64,000 nt of DNA from Hydrogenophaga borbori. GTDB lineage: Bacteria > Pseudomonadota > Gammaproteobacteria > Burkholderiales > Burkholderiaceae_C. The stretch is taken from assembly GCF_003417535.1 (NCBI RefSeq), contig NZ_QVLS01000007.1, positions 231,142 to 295,141 on the forward strand, in the 5' to 3' direction. Position numbers and translations under genes: made by a program. Each line of letters opens with the position of its first letter. Positions within the stretch are counted from its first letter, which is position 1. Positions 1-9,916 of this stretch are shown here, in pieces. The notes under the pieces were generated by a model, which had not been told where the DNA came from, searched no databases, and saw only the letters and a program-made list of their open reading frames with translations.

Positions 1-881
1 CAGGTGACCTGCGGCACGATCTTCGTGGCGTCGAGTTCGACCACGGTGTCGAACGTCGCGTCGGGGTCCGAGTGCAGGCTGCGCCAGTAGGCGACGGCCT
101 GGTCCCATTCCACGCCATTGGGCGAGAGCGGGCGGCCCTTGAGGTAGTCGATGGTCTTGTCGTCCACGGCCACCAGGCCGGCGCGCGCGCCGGCCTCGAT
201 GGCCATGTTGCACACGGTCATGCGGCCTTCCATCGACAGCGCGCGGATGGCGCTGCCGGCGAACTCGATGGTGTAGCCCGTGCCGCCTGCCGTGCCGATG
301 CGCCCGATGATGGCCAGCACGATGTCCTTGGCGGTGACGCCCTTGGCCAACTGGCCTTCCACCTTGATCAGCAGGTTCTTGGCCTTCTTGGCCAGCAGGG
401 TCTGCGTGGCCAGCACATGCTCGACTTCGCTGGTGCCGATGCCGTGCGCCAGCGCGCCGAAGGCGCCGTGCGTGCTGGTGTGCGAGTCGCCGCAGACGAC
501 CGTCATGCCGGGCAGTGTGGCGCCGTTCTCGGGGCCGATCACGTGCACGATGCCTTGCCGCTGCGACAGGAAGGGGAAGAACGCGGCCGCGCCGAACTCG
601 GCGATGTTGGCGTCCAGCGTGGTGATCTGTTCCTTGCTGATCGGGTCGGCGATGCCGGCGTAGCCACGCTCCCAGCCGGTGGTGGGCGTGTTGTGGTCGG
701 CCGTGGCGACGACCGAGCTCACGCGCCAGACCTTGCGGCCGGCCTGGCGCAGGCCTTCGTAGGCCTGGGGGCTGGTCACCTCGTGCACGAGGTGGCGGTC
801 GATGTAGAGGACGGCGGTGCCGTCTTCCTCGGTGTGGACGACGTGTTCGTCCCAGATCTTGTCGTAGAGCGTGCGTCCCAT
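1..881 (-). CDS. leuC: 3-isopropylmalate dehydratase large subunit (partial, 3' end outside window)
   Basis: Reading the minus strand from the ATG at 881 gives [15 protein letters not shown] and then an uninterrupted LeuC sequence to the left edge. It includes the substrate-site stretch [13 protein letters not shown] and [15 protein letters not shown]. LeuC is the [4Fe-4S] subunit that, with LeuD, isomerises 2- to 3-isopropylmalate in leucine synthesis in the cytoplasm. About 293 of the usual 465-475 codons are present, so the cluster-binding cysteines of the C-terminal half lie outside the window. leuD and leuB would be expected further left. The gltA terminator lies upstream, so leuC needs its own promoter in 882-935. 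Confidence 0.93.
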   Translation of the reverse strand, partial: MGRTLYDKIWDEHVVHTEEDGTAVLYIDRHLVHEVTSPQAYEGLRQAGRKVWRVSSVVATADHNTPTTGWERGYAGIADPISKEQITTLDANIAEFGAAAFFPFLSQRQGIVHVIGPENGATLPGMTVVCGDSHTSTHGAFGALAHGIGTSEVEHVLATQTLLAKKAKNLLIKVEGQLAKGVTAKDIVLAIIGRIGTAGGTGYTIEFAGSAIRALSMEGRMTVCNMAIEAGARAGLVAVDDKTIDYLKGRPLSPNGVEWDQAVAYWRSLHSDPDATFDTVVELDATKIVPQVT

Positions 882-935
882 GGCTTGTCTCACAGGGCCT
901 CTGTGGGCCGGGCAAACATTTTAGGCGTCGGAGCG

Positions 936-973
936 AAAAAAGACGCCCGCCGCGGCTGGATGCCGCGGCGGGC
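936..973 (-). terminator. Rho-independent terminator of gltA
   Basis: Perfect 12-bp inverted repeat (945-956 with 962-973, 5-nt loop). On the minus strand it is followed by TCTTTTTT, given by the A-run at 936-941. It sits 32 bp past the gltA stop and separates gltA from leuC. Confidence 0.85.
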
Positions 974-1005
974 GCAGGGTCAGGTGAAGGGGCGCGGGGG
1001 CCGCG

Positions 1006-2313
1006 TCACTTCTTGACGCCGGGCACGTCGCGGCGCGGCGAGCCGGTGAACAGCTGGCGCGGGCGGCCGATCTTGTACTCGGGGTCGCTGATCATTTCGT
1101 TGAGTTGCGCGATCCAGCCCACGGTGCGGGCCAGCGCGAAGATGCCGGTGAAGAGGTTGACCGGAATGCCGATGGCGCGCTGCACGATGCCCGAGTAGAA
1201 GTCCACGTTCGGGTAGAGCTTGCGCTGCACGAAGTAGTCGTCTTCCAGGGCGATCTTCTCGAGCTGCTTGGCCAGCTTGAACAGCGGGTCGTTGCCCAGG
1301 CCCAGCTCTTCCAGCACCTCGTTGCAGGTTTCCTGCATGAGCTTGGCGCGCGGGTCGTAGTTCTTGTACACGCGGTGACCAAAGCCCATGAGCTTGACGC
1401 CGGAGTTCTTGTCCTTGACCTTCTCCATGAACTCGCCGACCTTGGCCACGCCGCCGTTGCGCTGGATGTCTTCCAGCATGTTCAGGCAGGCCTCGTTGGC
1501 GCCGCCGTGGGCGGGGCCCCAGAGGCAGGCCACGCCGGCCGCGATGGCGGCGAAGGGGTTGGTCCCCGAGGAGCCGCACAGGCGCACGGTGGAGGTGGAG
1601 GCGTTCTGCTCGTGGTCGGCGTGCAGGATGAAGATGCGGTCGAGCGCGCGCTCGAGCACCGGGTTGACCTTGTAGTCCTCGCAGGGCACGCCGAACATCA
1701 TGCGCAGGAAGTTGCCGGCGTAGGACAGCTCGTTGCGCGGGTACATGTAGGGTTGGCCGACGCCGTACTTGTAGGCCATGGCCACCAGCGTGGGCATCTT
1801 GGCGATCAGGCGGATGGCCGCGATCTCGCGATGCTGCGGGTTATTGATGTCGGTGCTGTCGTGATAGAAGGCCGACAGGCCGCCCACCAGGCCCGTGAGC
1901 ACGGCCATGGGGTGCGCGTCGCGGCGGAAGCCGCGCAGGAAGAACTGCATCTGCTCGTTGACCATGGTGTGGTTGGTCACGAGCTTGTGGAAATCGGTGC
2001 GCTGCTTCTCGTCGGGCAGCTCGCCGTTGAGCAACAGGAAGCAGACGTCGAGGTAGTCGCAGTGCGTGGCGAGCTGTTCGATGGGATAGCCGCGGTACAG
2101 CAGCTCGCCCTTGTCGCCGTCGATGTAGGTGATGGCCGACTGGCACGAGGCGGTGGACAGGAAACCCGGGTCATACGTGAACATGCCCGTCTGCGCGTAC
2201 AGCTTGCGGATGTCGATGACGTCCGGGCCGATGCTGCCGCCGTAGACCGGCAGTTCGACGCTGGGGCTGCCGTTGGAGAACGTCAGGGTGGCTTTGTTGT
2301 CGACGAGTTTCAT
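1006..2313 (-). CDS. gltA: Citrate synthase
   Basis: A 435-residue type II (hexameric, NADH-regulated type) citrate synthase condensing oxaloacetate with acetyl-CoA at the entry of the TCA cycle. Family signatures are visible: GPAHGGANE with the catalytic His, [15 protein letters not shown], and DVDFYSG with the catalytic Asp near the C-terminus. Length is normal. The ATG at 2313 gives [15 protein letters not shown], the usual N-terminus. This ATG overlaps the sdhE stop as ATGA, so gltA is the translationally coupled last gene of the sdhCDAB-sdhE-gltA unit. A strong terminator follows. Confidence 0.97.
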   Translation of the reverse strand: MKLVDNKATLTFSNGSPSVELPVYGGSIGPDVIDIRKLYAQTGMFTYDPGFLSTASCQSAITYIDGDKGELLYRGYPIEQLATHCDYLDVCFLLLNGELPDEKQRTDFHKLVTNHTMVNEQMQFFLRGFRRDAHPMAVLTGLVGGLSAFYHDSTDINNPQHREIAAIRLIAKMPTLVAMAYKYGVGQPYMYPRNELSYAGNFLRMMFGVPCEDYKVNPVLERALDRIFILHADHEQNASTSTVRLCGSSGTNPFAAIAAGVACLWGPAHGGANEACLNMLEDIQRNGGVAKVGEFMEKVKDKNSGVKLMGFGHRVYKNYDPRAKLMQETCNEVLEELGLGNDPLFKLAKQLEKIALEDDYFVQRKLYPNVDFYSGIVQRAIGIPVNLFTGIFALARTVGWIAQLNEMISDPEYKIGRPRQLFTGSPRRDVPGVKK

Positions 2314-2621
2314 GCGGATTCCTCGGGTGATGGAGTGGAGCGGGCGGCGCGCAGCAAGGCAAGCACTTGCGTCACGTCGTCGCGGTCGATGGCCCCTTCG
2401 GGGGGCTTGCGGCCGAGCAGCAGATCGAGCAGGTCGTTGTCCGACAGCTCCATCAGCTGGCCCAAGGCATCGGCCTGTCGCACCGTCAGCTGGTGGGCAT
2501 GGCGGGCGAAAAAGCGCTCGATGAACAGGTCGTTCTCGAGCAGTCCACGGCGGCACCGCCAGCGCAGCTTGCTGAGGCTGCGCTCGTCGAGCAGGTCGTC
2601 AACGGCGGCGGTGGCGTGCAT
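2310..2621 (-). CDS. sdhE: FAD assembly factor SdhE (succinate dehydrogenase flavinylation)
   Basis: A 103-residue protein of the SdhE/YgfY family, which helps attach FAD covalently to SdhA. The core reads [20 protein letters not shown], matching the conserved RRG-E-D pattern of the family, followed by [11 protein letters not shown]. It lies between sdhB (23-bp gap) and gltA (4-bp ATGA overlap), as expected for a factor made together with succinate dehydrogenase. Confidence 0.92.
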   Translation of the reverse strand: MHATAAVDDLLDERSLSKLRWRCRRGLLENDLFIERFFARHAHQLTVRQADALGQLMELSDNDLLDLLLGRKPPEGAIDRDDVTQVLALLRAARSTPSPEESA

Positions 2622-2644
2622 GGCGGGTGGGACGGCGGGCGCGC

Positions 2645-3346
2645 TCAGACGGCGCGCAGCACCATCATTTCCTTGATCTTGCCGATGGCCTTGGTGGGGT
2701 TCAGGCCCTTGGGGCAGACATCGACGCAGTTCATGATGGTGTGGCAGCGGAACAGGCGGTACGGGTCCTCGAGGTTGTCGAGGCGCTCGCTCGTGGCCTG
2801 GTCGCGGCTGTCGGCGATGAAGCGGTAGGCCTGCAGCAGACCGGCGGGGCCGACGAACTTGTCCGGGTTCCACCAGAAGCTCGGGCAGCTGGTGGAGCAG
2901 CTCGCGCACAGGATGCATTCATACAGGCCGTTGAGCTCTTCGCGCTCCTCGGGCGACTGCAGGCGCTCCTTCTCCGGGGGGATGCTCTCGTTGACCAGGT
3001 AGGGCTTGATGCTGTGGTACTGCTTGAAGAACAGCGTCATGTCGACGATCAGGTCGCGCACCACCGGCAGGCCGGGCAGGGGCTTCAACACGATGTCGCC
3101 CTTGAGCGTGTTCATGTTGGTCAGGCAGGCCAGGCCGTTCTTGCCGTTGATGTTCATCGCGTCCGACCCGCAGACGCCTTCGCGGCAGGAGCGGCGGAAC
3201 GAGATGGACGGGTCCACGGCCTTGAGCTTCATCAGCGCGTCGAGCAGCATGCGCTCGTGGCCGTCCAGTTCGACCTGGATGGTCTGCATGTACGGCTTGG
3301 CGTCCTTCTCGGGGTCGTAGCGGTAGATCTTGAATGTGCGAAGCAT
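2645..3346 (-). CDS. sdhB: Succinate dehydrogenase iron-sulfur subunit
   Basis: A 233-residue iron-sulfur subunit of complex II that carries electrons from SdhA to the quinone site. Three cluster motifs are visible: SCREGVCGSDAM with a later GLAC for [2Fe-2S], CILCASCSTSCP for [4Fe-4S], and CHTIMNCVDVCPKGLNP for [3Fe-4S]/[4Fe-4S]. Length is normal. It lies in the sdhC-sdhD-sdhA-sdhB order, 22 bp after sdhA. Confidence 0.97.
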   Translation of the reverse strand: MLRTFKIYRYDPEKDAKPYMQTIQVELDGHERMLLDALMKLKAVDPSISFRRSCREGVCGSDAMNINGKNGLACLTNMNTLKGDIVLKPLPGLPVVRDLIVDMTLFFKQYHSIKPYLVNESIPPEKERLQSPEEREELNGLYECILCASCSTSCPSFWWNPDKFVGPAGLLQAYRFIADSRDQATSERLDNLEDPYRLFRCHTIMNCVDVCPKGLNPTKAIGKIKEMMVLRAV

Positions 3347-3368
3347 GTGGGGCTCTCCGGGGGCGTGC

Positions 3369-5174
3369 TCAGAACGTGCGAACCTTGGGCGGCACGGATT
3401 CGACGGTCAGCGGCTTGAGGTTCACCGGTTTGTAGCTCAGCGAGTTGTCCGCGCTGTGCCACAAGGTGTGCTTCATCCACTCGGCGTCGTTGCGGCCCAG
3501 CGGGAACTGCGGATCGTCGGCGGGGCGCTCGTAGTCGTACACGGTGTGCGCGCCGCGGCACTCGCGGCGGGCGGCGGCCGAGGTCATGGTCGCCTGGGCG
3601 CACTCGATCAGGTTTTCCACTTCCAGCGCTTCGATGCGCGCGGTGTTGAAGACCTTGGACTTGTCCTTGAGCTCGATCTTGCCCACGCGCTCGCGCATGG
3701 CGTTGATCTTCTGCACGCCCTCGTCCATGCCGGCCTGGGTGCGGAACACGCCAGCGTGCTGCTGCATGGCCGAGCGCATGTCGTTGGCAACGTCCTGCGC
3801 GTACTCGCCGCTGGTGGTGGCGTCCAGGCGGGCCAGGCGCGAGAGCGTGCGGTCGGCGCCGTCCTTGGGCACCGGCTTGAAGCCCTTGTTCTTGTCGTTG
3901 TACTGGACGATGTGGTTGCCGGCCGCGCGGCCGAACACCAGCAGGTCGAGCAGCGAGTTGGTGCCCAGGCGGTTGGCGCCGTGCACGCTCACGCAGGAGC
4001 ATTCGCCCACCGCGTACAGGCCGTTGACCACCTTCTGGCCGCCCGCGCCGTCGGGCACGACGACCTGGCCATTGACGTTGGTCGGGATGCCGCCCATCTG
4101 GTAGTGGATGGTGGGCACGACAGGGATCGGCTCGCGCGTGATGTCCACGTTGGCGAAGTTCACACCGATCTCGTAGACCGACGGCAGGCGCTTGTGGATG
4201 GTGTCGGCGCTGAGGTAGCTGAAGTTCAGCATGACGTAGTCCTTGTTGGGACCACAGCCACGGCCTTCCTTGATTTCCTGGTCCATGCAGCGCGAGACGA
4301 AGTCGCGCGGCGCCAGGTCCTTGAGCGTCGGGGCGTAGCGCTCCATGAAGCGCTCGCCCTCGGAGTTGACCAGGAAGGCGCCTTCGCCTCGGCAGCCTTC
4401 GGTCAGCAGCACGCCCGCGCCGGCCACGCCGGTGGGGTGGAACTGCCAGAACTCCATGTCCTGCAGCGGGATGCCCGCGCGCGCGGCCATGCCCAGGCCG
4501 TCGCCGGTGTTGATGAAGGCGTTGGTGGAGGCCGCGAAGATGCGGCCGGCGCCGCCGGTGGCCAGCAGCGTGGTCTTGGCCTCGAGCAGGTAGACGTCGC
4601 CCGTTTCCATTTCGAGCGCGGTCACGCCCACCACGTCGCCCTCGGCGTCGCGCACCAGGTCAAGCGCCATCCACTCCACGAAGAAGGTGGTGCGAGCGGC
4701 CACGTTCTGCTGGTACAGGGTGTGCAGCATGGCGTGGCCGGTGCGGTCGGCCGCGGCGCAGGCGCGCGGCACGGCCTTCTCGCCGTAGTTGGCCGTATGG
4801 CCGCCGAAGGGGCGCTGGTAGATGGTGCCGTCGGGGTTGCGGTCGAACGGCATGCCCATGTGCTCGAGCTCGTACACCACCTTGGGCGCTTCGCGGCACA
4901 TGAACTCGATCGCGTCCTGGTCGCCGAGCCAGTCGGAGCCCTTGATCGTGTCGTAGAAGTGGTAGTGCCAGTTGTCCTCGCTCATGTTGCCCAGCGAGGC
5001 GCCGATGCCGCCTTGCGCGGCCACGGTGTGCGAGCGGGTGGGGAAGACCTTGGACAGCACGGCCACCTTGAGGCCGGCGCGCGCCAGTTGCAGCGAGGCG
5101 CGCATGCCGGAGCCGCCGGCGCCGACGATGACGACGTCGAACTGGCGCTTGAGAAGGGATGCAGAGGCGGTCAT
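3369..5174 (-). CDS. sdhA: Succinate dehydrogenase flavoprotein subunit
   Basis: A 601-residue catalytic subunit that oxidises succinate to fumarate. The N-terminus [24 protein letters not shown] leads into the FAD dinucleotide fold. SHTVAAQGG, the site of the covalent FAD histidine, and the catalytic-domain stretch [20 protein letters not shown] are present. The reading frame stays open further upstream, but that part overlaps sdhD. The ATG at 5174 starts exactly where the family does, 4 bp after the sdhD stop. Confidence 0.97.
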   Translation of the reverse strand: MTASASLLKRQFDVVIVGAGGSGMRASLQLARAGLKVAVLSKVFPTRSHTVAAQGGIGASLGNMSEDNWHYHFYDTIKGSDWLGDQDAIEFMCREAPKVVYELEHMGMPFDRNPDGTIYQRPFGGHTANYGEKAVPRACAAADRTGHAMLHTLYQQNVAARTTFFVEWMALDLVRDAEGDVVGVTALEMETGDVYLLEAKTTLLATGGAGRIFAASTNAFINTGDGLGMAARAGIPLQDMEFWQFHPTGVAGAGVLLTEGCRGEGAFLVNSEGERFMERYAPTLKDLAPRDFVSRCMDQEIKEGRGCGPNKDYVMLNFSYLSADTIHKRLPSVYEIGVNFANVDITREPIPVVPTIHYQMGGIPTNVNGQVVVPDGAGGQKVVNGLYAVGECSCVSVHGANRLGTNSLLDLLVFGRAAGNHIVQYNDKNKGFKPVPKDGADRTLSRLARLDATTSGEYAQDVANDMRSAMQQHAGVFRTQAGMDEGVQKINAMRERVGKIELKDKSKVFNTARIEALEVENLIECAQATMTSAAARRECRGAHTVYDYERPADDPQFPLGRNDAEWMKHTLWHSADNSLSYKPVNLKPLTVESVPPKVRTF

Positions 5175-5178
5175 GGCG

Positions 5179-5544
5179 TCAGAGTCTCCAGAGAACTTGA
5201 ACGGCCCAGCCCAGGCAAGCCAGGAGCCAGACCAGGGTGAACACGTGCAGCACCAGGCGCAGGCCGGCGGGTTTGACGTAGTCCATCCAGATGTCGCGCA
5301 CGCCGACCCAGGCGTGGTAGGCCAGCGCAATGAAGACGGCGAAGGTCAGGGCCTTCATCCACTGCGCGGCGAAGATCGCGGCCCAGCTGTCGTAGCCGAG
5401 CGGGCCGCTGGTGAACAGCACCTTCACCAGCAGCACGATGGTGAACAGGGCCATGAGGGCGGCGGTGATGCGCTGGGCGAGCCAGTCGCGCGCGCCGTAG
5501 TGGGCGCCGGTGACGACGCGCTTGGAACCGTAGTTGACGGACAT
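5179..5544 (-). CDS. sdhD: Succinate dehydrogenase membrane anchor subunit
   Basis: A 121-residue hydrophobic protein with three predicted membrane helices, about residues 25-47, 60-82 and 92-115. The N-terminus [28 protein letters not shown] is typical of betaproteobacterial SdhD. With SdhC it forms the haem b/quinone-binding anchor in the inner membrane. It sits between sdhC and sdhA in the operon. Confidence 0.93.
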   Translation of the reverse strand: MSVNYGSKRVVTGAHYGARDWLAQRITAALMALFTIVLLVKVLFTSGPLGYDSWAAIFAAQWMKALTFAVFIALAYHAWVGVRDIWMDYVKPAGLRLVLHVFTLVWLLACLGWAVQVLWRL

Positions 5545-5564
5545 GGTGTAGGACCTCCCGGCGA

Positions 5565-5996
5565 TCAGTACAGGCCGAACAGCTTGGCGCCCAGCACCAC
5601 GGTCAGGCCGATGCTCAGCACCAGGGTGACCACGGCGGAGGTCTTGCCGAACTGCTTGCTCACGGCGTCGTGGCTCACGTCCATCCAGAGGTGGCGCAGG
5701 CCGGCGATGAAGTGGTGCAGGTAGGCCCAGATGAGCGCCAGCACCACGAGCTTGAGCAGCCAGCCCGGCAGCCAGCCGCCGCCGGCGAAGGCGCTGGCGA
5801 AGCGCTCGAAGGAAATTTCGGACGACACCGAGGTGTCGAACAGCCAGACGATCAGGGGCAGGAGCAGGAACATCAGCAGGCCGCTGACGCGGTGCAGGAT
5901 CGATACCCAGCCGGCCGCGGGCAGGCGGTAGGTGGTCAGGTCCTTGAACGCGTTGATGTTGCGGAACTCAGGCCGCTTGCGGGTCAACTCGGGCAT
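5565..5996 (-). CDS. sdhC: Succinate dehydrogenase cytochrome b556 subunit
   Basis: A 143-residue protein starting MPELTRKRPEFRNINAF, with the SdhC signature SILHRVSGLLMFLLLPL (quinone-site Ser and Arg region) and a later HHFIAGLRHLWMD with candidate haem-ligand histidine. Three membrane helices are apparent. It is the first gene of the sdh operon. The ATG at 5996 matches the family start; further upstream in-frame sequence is Pro-rich and not conserved. Confidence 0.94.
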   Translation of the reverse strand: MPELTRKRPEFRNINAFKDLTTYRLPAAGWVSILHRVSGLLMFLLLPLIVWLFDTSVSSEISFERFASAFAGGGWLPGWLLKLVVLALIWAYLHHFIAGLRHLWMDVSHDAVSKQFGKTSAVVTLVLSIGLTVVLGAKLFGLY

Positions 5997-6077
5997 GGGA
6001 AGGGCTTTCGTGGGGAAGGCTCTCGGGCGGGGAGAGGGATGTAACCCATTGGTAACCGGGGTCACCGGGGCGGGCAA

Positions 6078-6083
6078 ATTCTA
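6078..6083 (-). promoter_or_regulatory. Candidate -10 element of the sdhC promoter
   Basis: On the minus strand the 159-bp gap upstream of sdhC contains TAGAAT, 81 bp before the start codon, in an AT-rich patch. No good -35 hexamer is seen at 16-18 bp, so an activator-dependent promoter or read-through from gntR is possible. Confidence 0.35.
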
Positions 6084-6155
6084 TTGCAATGCACCAAGCG
6101 ATGGACTAAGCCGGGCCCGCTATGCCCGACTGCGCCGTGGTGGTGCGCGGCGGAA

Positions 6156-6932
6156 TCAGCTCAATTCATTGCGGTAGTGCCGGGCGTCGGTGCGGTACAG
6201 GCCGCGCCGCAGTTCCATGGGCGTGTCGTTGTAGGTATAGGACAGGCGCTCCACGCTGAGCAGCGGGTGGCCCTCGGGAACGCTCAGGCGCTGGGCGGCG
6301 TCGGCGTCGGCCGCCACCGCCTTGATTTTTTCGGCCGCGCGCACCATGCGCACGCCGAAGCGCGATTCGAACAGCGCGTACATCGGGCCGGTGTCGCTGG
6401 CCAGGGTGTCGAGCGTGAGGCCCTTGAACGGCCCGCCGGGCAGCCAGATTTCCTCCAGGATGGCCGGCGTGCCGCCGAAGGCCAGCACGCGGCGCACCTG
6501 CAGCACGGCGTCGCCGCTGCGCAGGCCCAGCGGGCGCGCCACCTCGGCGGGGGCGCGCAGGCGGCGGCAGTCGATGATGCGGCGCTCGGCCGGGCCCTGG
6601 TCGTCCAGCGTGCCTTGGTCGGGCAGCAGGCGCAGGAAGCGGAACTGGATGTGCTGCTCGGCGTGCGTGGCAACGAAGGTGCCCTTGCCCTGGCGGCGCA
6701 CCAGCAGGTTGTCGGTGGCGAGTTCGTCGATGGCCTTGCGCACCGTGCCCTGGCTCACGCGAAAACGCGCCGCGAGTTCGAACTCGCTCGGGATCATGTC
6801 GCCGGGTTTCCACTCACCGGCCTGCAGGCTGCGCAGGATCAGCCCTTTGATCTGCTGGTACAGCGGGCTGAACGCCGGCGCAAGGGCGTCGGGGTCCGGG
6901 CTGGGGTCGGGGGAGGTGGGCGTGGTGGCCAT
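6156..6932 (-). CDS. GntR-family (HutC-type) transcriptional regulator, likely controls TCA genes
   Basis: About 258 residues. The N-terminal GntR winged helix (LYQQIKGLILRSLQAGEW, then IPSEFELAARFRVSQGTVRKAIDEL) is followed by a UTRA ligand-binding domain of the HutC subfamily. It lies between the sdh operon (same strand) and the divergent mdh, so it is well placed to control both. The frame is open to 6971, but that ATG lies inside the apparent -10 box of its own promoter; the ATG at 6932 is preferred and the one at 6956 remains possible. A perfect 12-bp palindrome in the promoter spacer suggests autorepression. The ligand is unknown; a TCA intermediate is a reasonable guess. Confidence 0.88.
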   Translation of the reverse strand: MATTPTSPDPSPDPDALAPAFSPLYQQIKGLILRSLQAGEWKPGDMIPSEFELAARFRVSQGTVRKAIDELATDNLLVRRQGKGTFVATHAEQHIQFRFLRLLPDQGTLDDQGPAERRIIDCRRLRAPAEVARPLGLRSGDAVLQVRRVLAFGGTPAILEEIWLPGGPFKGLTLDTLASDTGPMYALFESRFGVRMVRAAEKIKAVAADADAAQRLSVPEGHPLLSVERLSYTYNDTPMELRRGLYRTDARHYRNELS

Positions 6933-6966
6933 GGGAGGGCGTGGTGGCGCCAACATGGGGTGTCGA

Positions 6967-6994
6967 ATCATATCTTATATAAGACATAAGACAA
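6967..6994 (-). promoter_or_regulatory. gntR promoter with embedded palindromic operator
   Basis: Minus strand: -35 TTGTCT (6994-6989), 16-bp spacer, -10 TATGAT (6972-6967). The perfect palindrome TCTTATATAAGA at 6973-6984 fills the promoter-proximal part of the spacer and abuts the -10. An operator here would block RNA polymerase, which fits autorepression by the adjacent GntR protein. The same palindrome against a -10 box recurs at 37861. Confidence 0.7.
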
Positions 6995-6995
6995 A

Positions 6996-7025
6996 TTGAC
7001 CGCCTAGGGTTCACCCGGGTAAACT
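6996..7025 (+). promoter_or_regulatory. Candidate mdh promoter
   Basis: TTGACC at 6996-7001, 18-bp spacer, TAAACT at 7020-7025, about 105 bp upstream of the mdh ATG. The GntR operator lies 11 bp upstream of the -35, so a bound regulator could affect both divergent promoters. Confidence 0.4.
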
Positions 7026-7130
7026 CGCCGACCGTCACCCGACCCGCCCAGCCCGCCCGCCACGCCTTGTCGGCGGGCACCGGCGCCTGCGGCTGCCACG
7101 CTTTCCAACCCCATCCCTGGAGTCTTCACC

Positions 7131-8117
7131 ATGACCAAGAAGCCCGTTCGCGTCGCCGTCACCGGCGCCGCCGGCCAGATCGGCTACGCCCTGCTGTTTC
7201 GCATCGCCTCCGGCGAAATGCTCGGCAAGGACCAGCCCGTGATCCTGCAACTGCTGGAGATTCCGGACGAGAAGGCCCAGAAGGCGCTCAAGGGCGTGAT
7301 GATGGAACTGGAAGACTGCGCCTTCCCGCTGCTGGCCGGCATGGAAGCCCACAGCGACCCGATGACCGCCTTCAAGGACACCGACTACGCCCTGCTCGTG
7401 GGCGCGCGCCCGCGCGGCCCCGGCATGGAGCGCGCCGACCTGCTGGCCGCCAACGCCCAGATCTTCACTGCCCAGGGCAAGGCCCTGAACGCCGTGGCCA
7501 GCCGCAACGTGAAGGTGCTGGTGGTCGGCAACCCCGCCAACACCAACGCCTACATCGCCATGAAGAGCGCGCCGGACCTGCCGCGCGAGAACTTCACCGC
7601 CATGCTGCGCCTGGACCACAACCGCGCGGCCAGCCAGATCGCCGCCAAGACCGGTGGCAAGGTCGGCGAGATCCAGAAGCTCACCGTGTGGGGCAACCAC
7701 TCGCCCACCATGTACGCCGACTACCGCTTCGCCACCATCGGCGGCAAGGCCGTCAAGGACCTGATCAACGACCAGGTCTGGAACGAAACCGTGTTCCTGC
7801 CCACCGTGGGCAAGCGCGGCGCCGCCATCATCGAAGCGCGCGGCCTGTCTTCGGCGGCCTCGGCCGCCAACGCCGCCATCGACCACATGCGCGACTGGGC
7901 CCTGGGCTCCAATGGCCAGTGGGTCACCATGGGCGTGCCCTCCAATGGCGAGTACGGCATCCCCAAAGACGTGGTGTTCGGCTTCCCGGTCACCACCGAA
8001 GGCGGCAAGTACAAGATCGTCGAAGGCCTGGCCATCGACGAATTCAGCCAGAAGTGCATCGACAAGACCCTGGCCGAGCTGCAGGGCGAGCAGGACGGCG
8101 TCAAGCACCTCCTGTAA
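7131..8117 (+). CDS. mdh: Malate dehydrogenase (NAD)
   Basis: A 328-residue LDH-like malate dehydrogenase that oxidises malate to oxaloacetate. The Rossmann motif [19 protein letters not shown], the substrate-loop arginines in [18 protein letters not shown] and the catalytic His in [13 protein letters not shown] are visible. A GGAG Shine-Dalgarno lies 8 bp before the ATG. It is divergent from the GntR gene and is followed after 15 bp by the trans-aconitate methyltransferase, so it probably heads an mdh-tam-citE-acnB operon. Confidence 0.97.
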   Translation: MTKKPVRVAVTGAAGQIGYALLFRIASGEMLGKDQPVILQLLEIPDEKAQKALKGVMMELEDCAFPLLAGMEAHSDPMTAFKDTDYALLVGARPRGPGMERADLLAANAQIFTAQGKALNAVASRNVKVLVVGNPANTNAYIAMKSAPDLPRENFTAMLRLDHNRAASQIAAKTGGKVGEIQKLTVWGNHSPTMYADYRFATIGGKAVKDLINDQVWNETVFLPTVGKRGAAIIEARGLSSAASAANAAIDHMRDWALGSNGQWVTMGVPSNGEYGIPKDVVFGFPVTTEGGKYKIVEGLAIDEFSQKCIDKTLAELQGEQDGVKHLL

Positions 8118-8132
8118 TTCCCACCGCGCACG

Positions 8133-8909
8133 ATGGCCGACTGGAACCCCGCGCTGTACAGCCGCTACGAGGACGAACGCACCCGTCCCGCGCGCGAGCT
8201 GCTGGCGCGCGTTCCGCTGGCCACGCCGCGTGGGGTGGTGGACCTGGGCTGCGGCCCGGGCAATTCCACCGAGCTGCTGGTGCAGCGTTTCCCCGATGCC
8301 CGCGTGACGGGCATCGACAATTCCCCCGCCATGCTCGAGAGCGCGCGCCAGCGCCTGCCGGGCGTGGCCTTTTCCCTGGCCGACATCGCCAGCTGGCGGC
8401 CCGAGGGCGCGCCCGACCTCATCTACGCCAACGCCGCCCTGCAATGGGTGCCCGGGCATGAGGCGCTGTTTCCCCGCCTGTTCGCGCTGCTGGCGCCGGG
8501 CGGTGTGCTCGCGGTGCAGATGCCGGACAACCTCGACGAGCCCAGCCACCGCCTGATGCGCGAGACCGCGGCCCAGCCGCGCTTCGCCGCGGCCATCGGC
8601 GACGCCAGCCGAGTGCGTGAACCGCGCCGACCCATCGCCAGCTACTACGACCTGCTTGCCGGGGACGCCGAGCGGGTGGACGCCTGGCACACGGTCTACC
8701 AGCACCGCATGGACTCGGCCGCCGCCATCGTCGAGTGGGTCAGCGCCACGGGGCTGCGGCCCTTCATCGATCCGCTGCAAGAGCACCAGCGCGCGGACTT
8801 CCTGGCCGACTACCAGGGCCGCGTGGCCGCCGCCTACCCCACCCGCGCCGACGGCCGACGGCTGCTGGCCTTCCCGCGCCTCTTCCTCGTGGCGCAGCGC
8901 CCGTCATGA
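8133..8909 (+). CDS. tam: Trans-aconitate 2-methyltransferase
   Basis: A 258-residue class I SAM-dependent methyltransferase. Motif I is [15 protein letters not shown]. The ends [24 protein letters not shown] and [15 protein letters not shown] are those of the Tam family. Tam methylates trans-aconitate, a spontaneous by-product and inhibitor of aconitase. Its place in the acnB transcription unit fits this housekeeping role. The stop overlaps the start of the next gene (ATGA). Confidence 0.88.
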   Translation: MADWNPALYSRYEDERTRPARELLARVPLATPRGVVDLGCGPGNSTELLVQRFPDARVTGIDNSPAMLESARQRLPGVAFSLADIASWRPEGAPDLIYANAALQWVPGHEALFPRLFALLAPGGVLAVQMPDNLDEPSHRLMRETAAQPRFAAAIGDASRVREPRRPIASYYDLLAGDAERVDAWHTVYQHRMDSAAAIVEWVSATGLRPFIDPLQEHQRADFLADYQGRVAAAYPTRADGRRLLAFPRLFLVAQRPS

Positions 8910-9883
8910 GCCGCCCGCGCGACATTCTGCTGGGGCCCCAGGCCGGCGCGATCGCGCTGCCGGTCTGCGACCACTACAGCGGCGTCGAGGCGCGCATGCG
9001 CAAGAGCCTGGCGCTGCAGGCCGAGCTCACGGCCGAGTTCGGCGCCTGCGTGTTCGACGTCACCCTCGACTGCGAGGACGGCGCCCCGGTGGGCGGCGAG
9101 GCCGAGCACGCCGCGCTGGTCACCGAGCTGGTGCTGTCCGCCCCCGCCGACGCCCGGGTCGCGGTGCGCGTGCACGCGGTCGACCACCCGGCCTTCGAGG
9201 CCGACGTCGCCCGCATCGTCGGCCGCGCCGGCGCGCGGCTCGCGCACGTGATGCTGCCCAAGGTCGAGACCGTGGCCGATGTCGAGCGCGCCGCCGCGCT
9301 GCTCGACGCCGCCGGCGCACCGCAGCTGCCGCTGCACGCGCTCATCGAATCCCCGGCGGCGGTGCACCGCGCCTTCGACATCGCCGCGCACCCGCGCCTG
9401 CAGAGCCTGAGCTTCGGCCTGATGGATTTCGTCTCCGCCCACGGCGGCGCCATTCCCTCGGCCGGCATGACCTCCGCGGGCCAGTTCAGCCATCCGCTGG
9501 TGCTGCGCGCCAAGGTCGAGATCGCCAGCGCCTGCCACGCGCACGGCAAGGTGCCCGCGCACGGCGTGGTCACCGAGTTCAAGGACCTCGCGGCGCTGCA
9601 AAACAGCGCGCGCCGCGCCGCGCACGAACTCGGCTTCACCCGCATGTGGAGCATCCACCCCGACCAGATCCGCCCCATCGTCGCGGCCTTCGCGCCCGCC
9701 GCCGACGAGGTGGACGAGGCCGCCACCGTCATCGAGCGCGCCGCCGCCGCGGCCTGGGCCCCCGTGCAGGTGGCCGGCCGCCTGCACGACCGCGCGAGCT
9801 ACCGCTACTTCTGGCAGGTGCTGGAGCGCGCGCAGCGCACCGGCCGCCGCCTGCCCGAGGCGGTGCACGCCTTGTTCACCTGA
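8906..9883 (+). CDS. CitE-like HpcH/HpaI aldolase or lyase family protein
   Basis: A 325-residue CitE-superfamily TIM barrel. [20 protein letters not shown] carries the usual acidic metal/CoA-site residues, followed by [16 protein letters not shown] and [17 protein letters not shown]. Relatives include the citrate lyase beta subunit, malyl-CoA or citramalyl-CoA lyase and L-malyl-CoA thioesterase. No citrate lyase alpha or gamma subunit is nearby, so a stand-alone acyl-CoA lyase or thioesterase is more likely. The start at 8906 overlaps the tam stop by 4 bp, so translation is coupled; acnB follows after 33 bp. The exact substrate cannot be read from sequence. Confidence 0.82.
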   Translation: MSRPRDILLGPQAGAIALPVCDHYSGVEARMRKSLALQAELTAEFGACVFDVTLDCEDGAPVGGEAEHAALVTELVLSAPADARVAVRVHAVDHPAFEADVARIVGRAGARLAHVMLPKVETVADVERAAALLDAAGAPQLPLHALIESPAAVHRAFDIAAHPRLQSLSFGLMDFVSAHGGAIPSAGMTSAGQFSHPLVLRAKVEIASACHAHGKVPAHGVVTEFKDLAALQNSARRAAHELGFTRMWSIHPDQIRPIVAAFAPAADEVDEAATVIERAAAAAWAPVQVAGRLHDRASYRYFWQVLERAQRTGRRLPEAVHALFT

Positions 9884-9916
9884 TCTTTTTTTGCCTGTCC
9901 CCACGGAGAACCTGAG

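Noticed and set aside
1105..2676. 523-codon plus-strand frame opposite gltA and sdhE
   Set aside because: Antisense shadow; no start signal and no family resemblance.
6040..6070. Repeated GGTTAC/GGTGACC sequence upstream of sdhC as an operator
   Set aside because: The repeats are imperfect and not symmetric; nothing ties them to a regulator.
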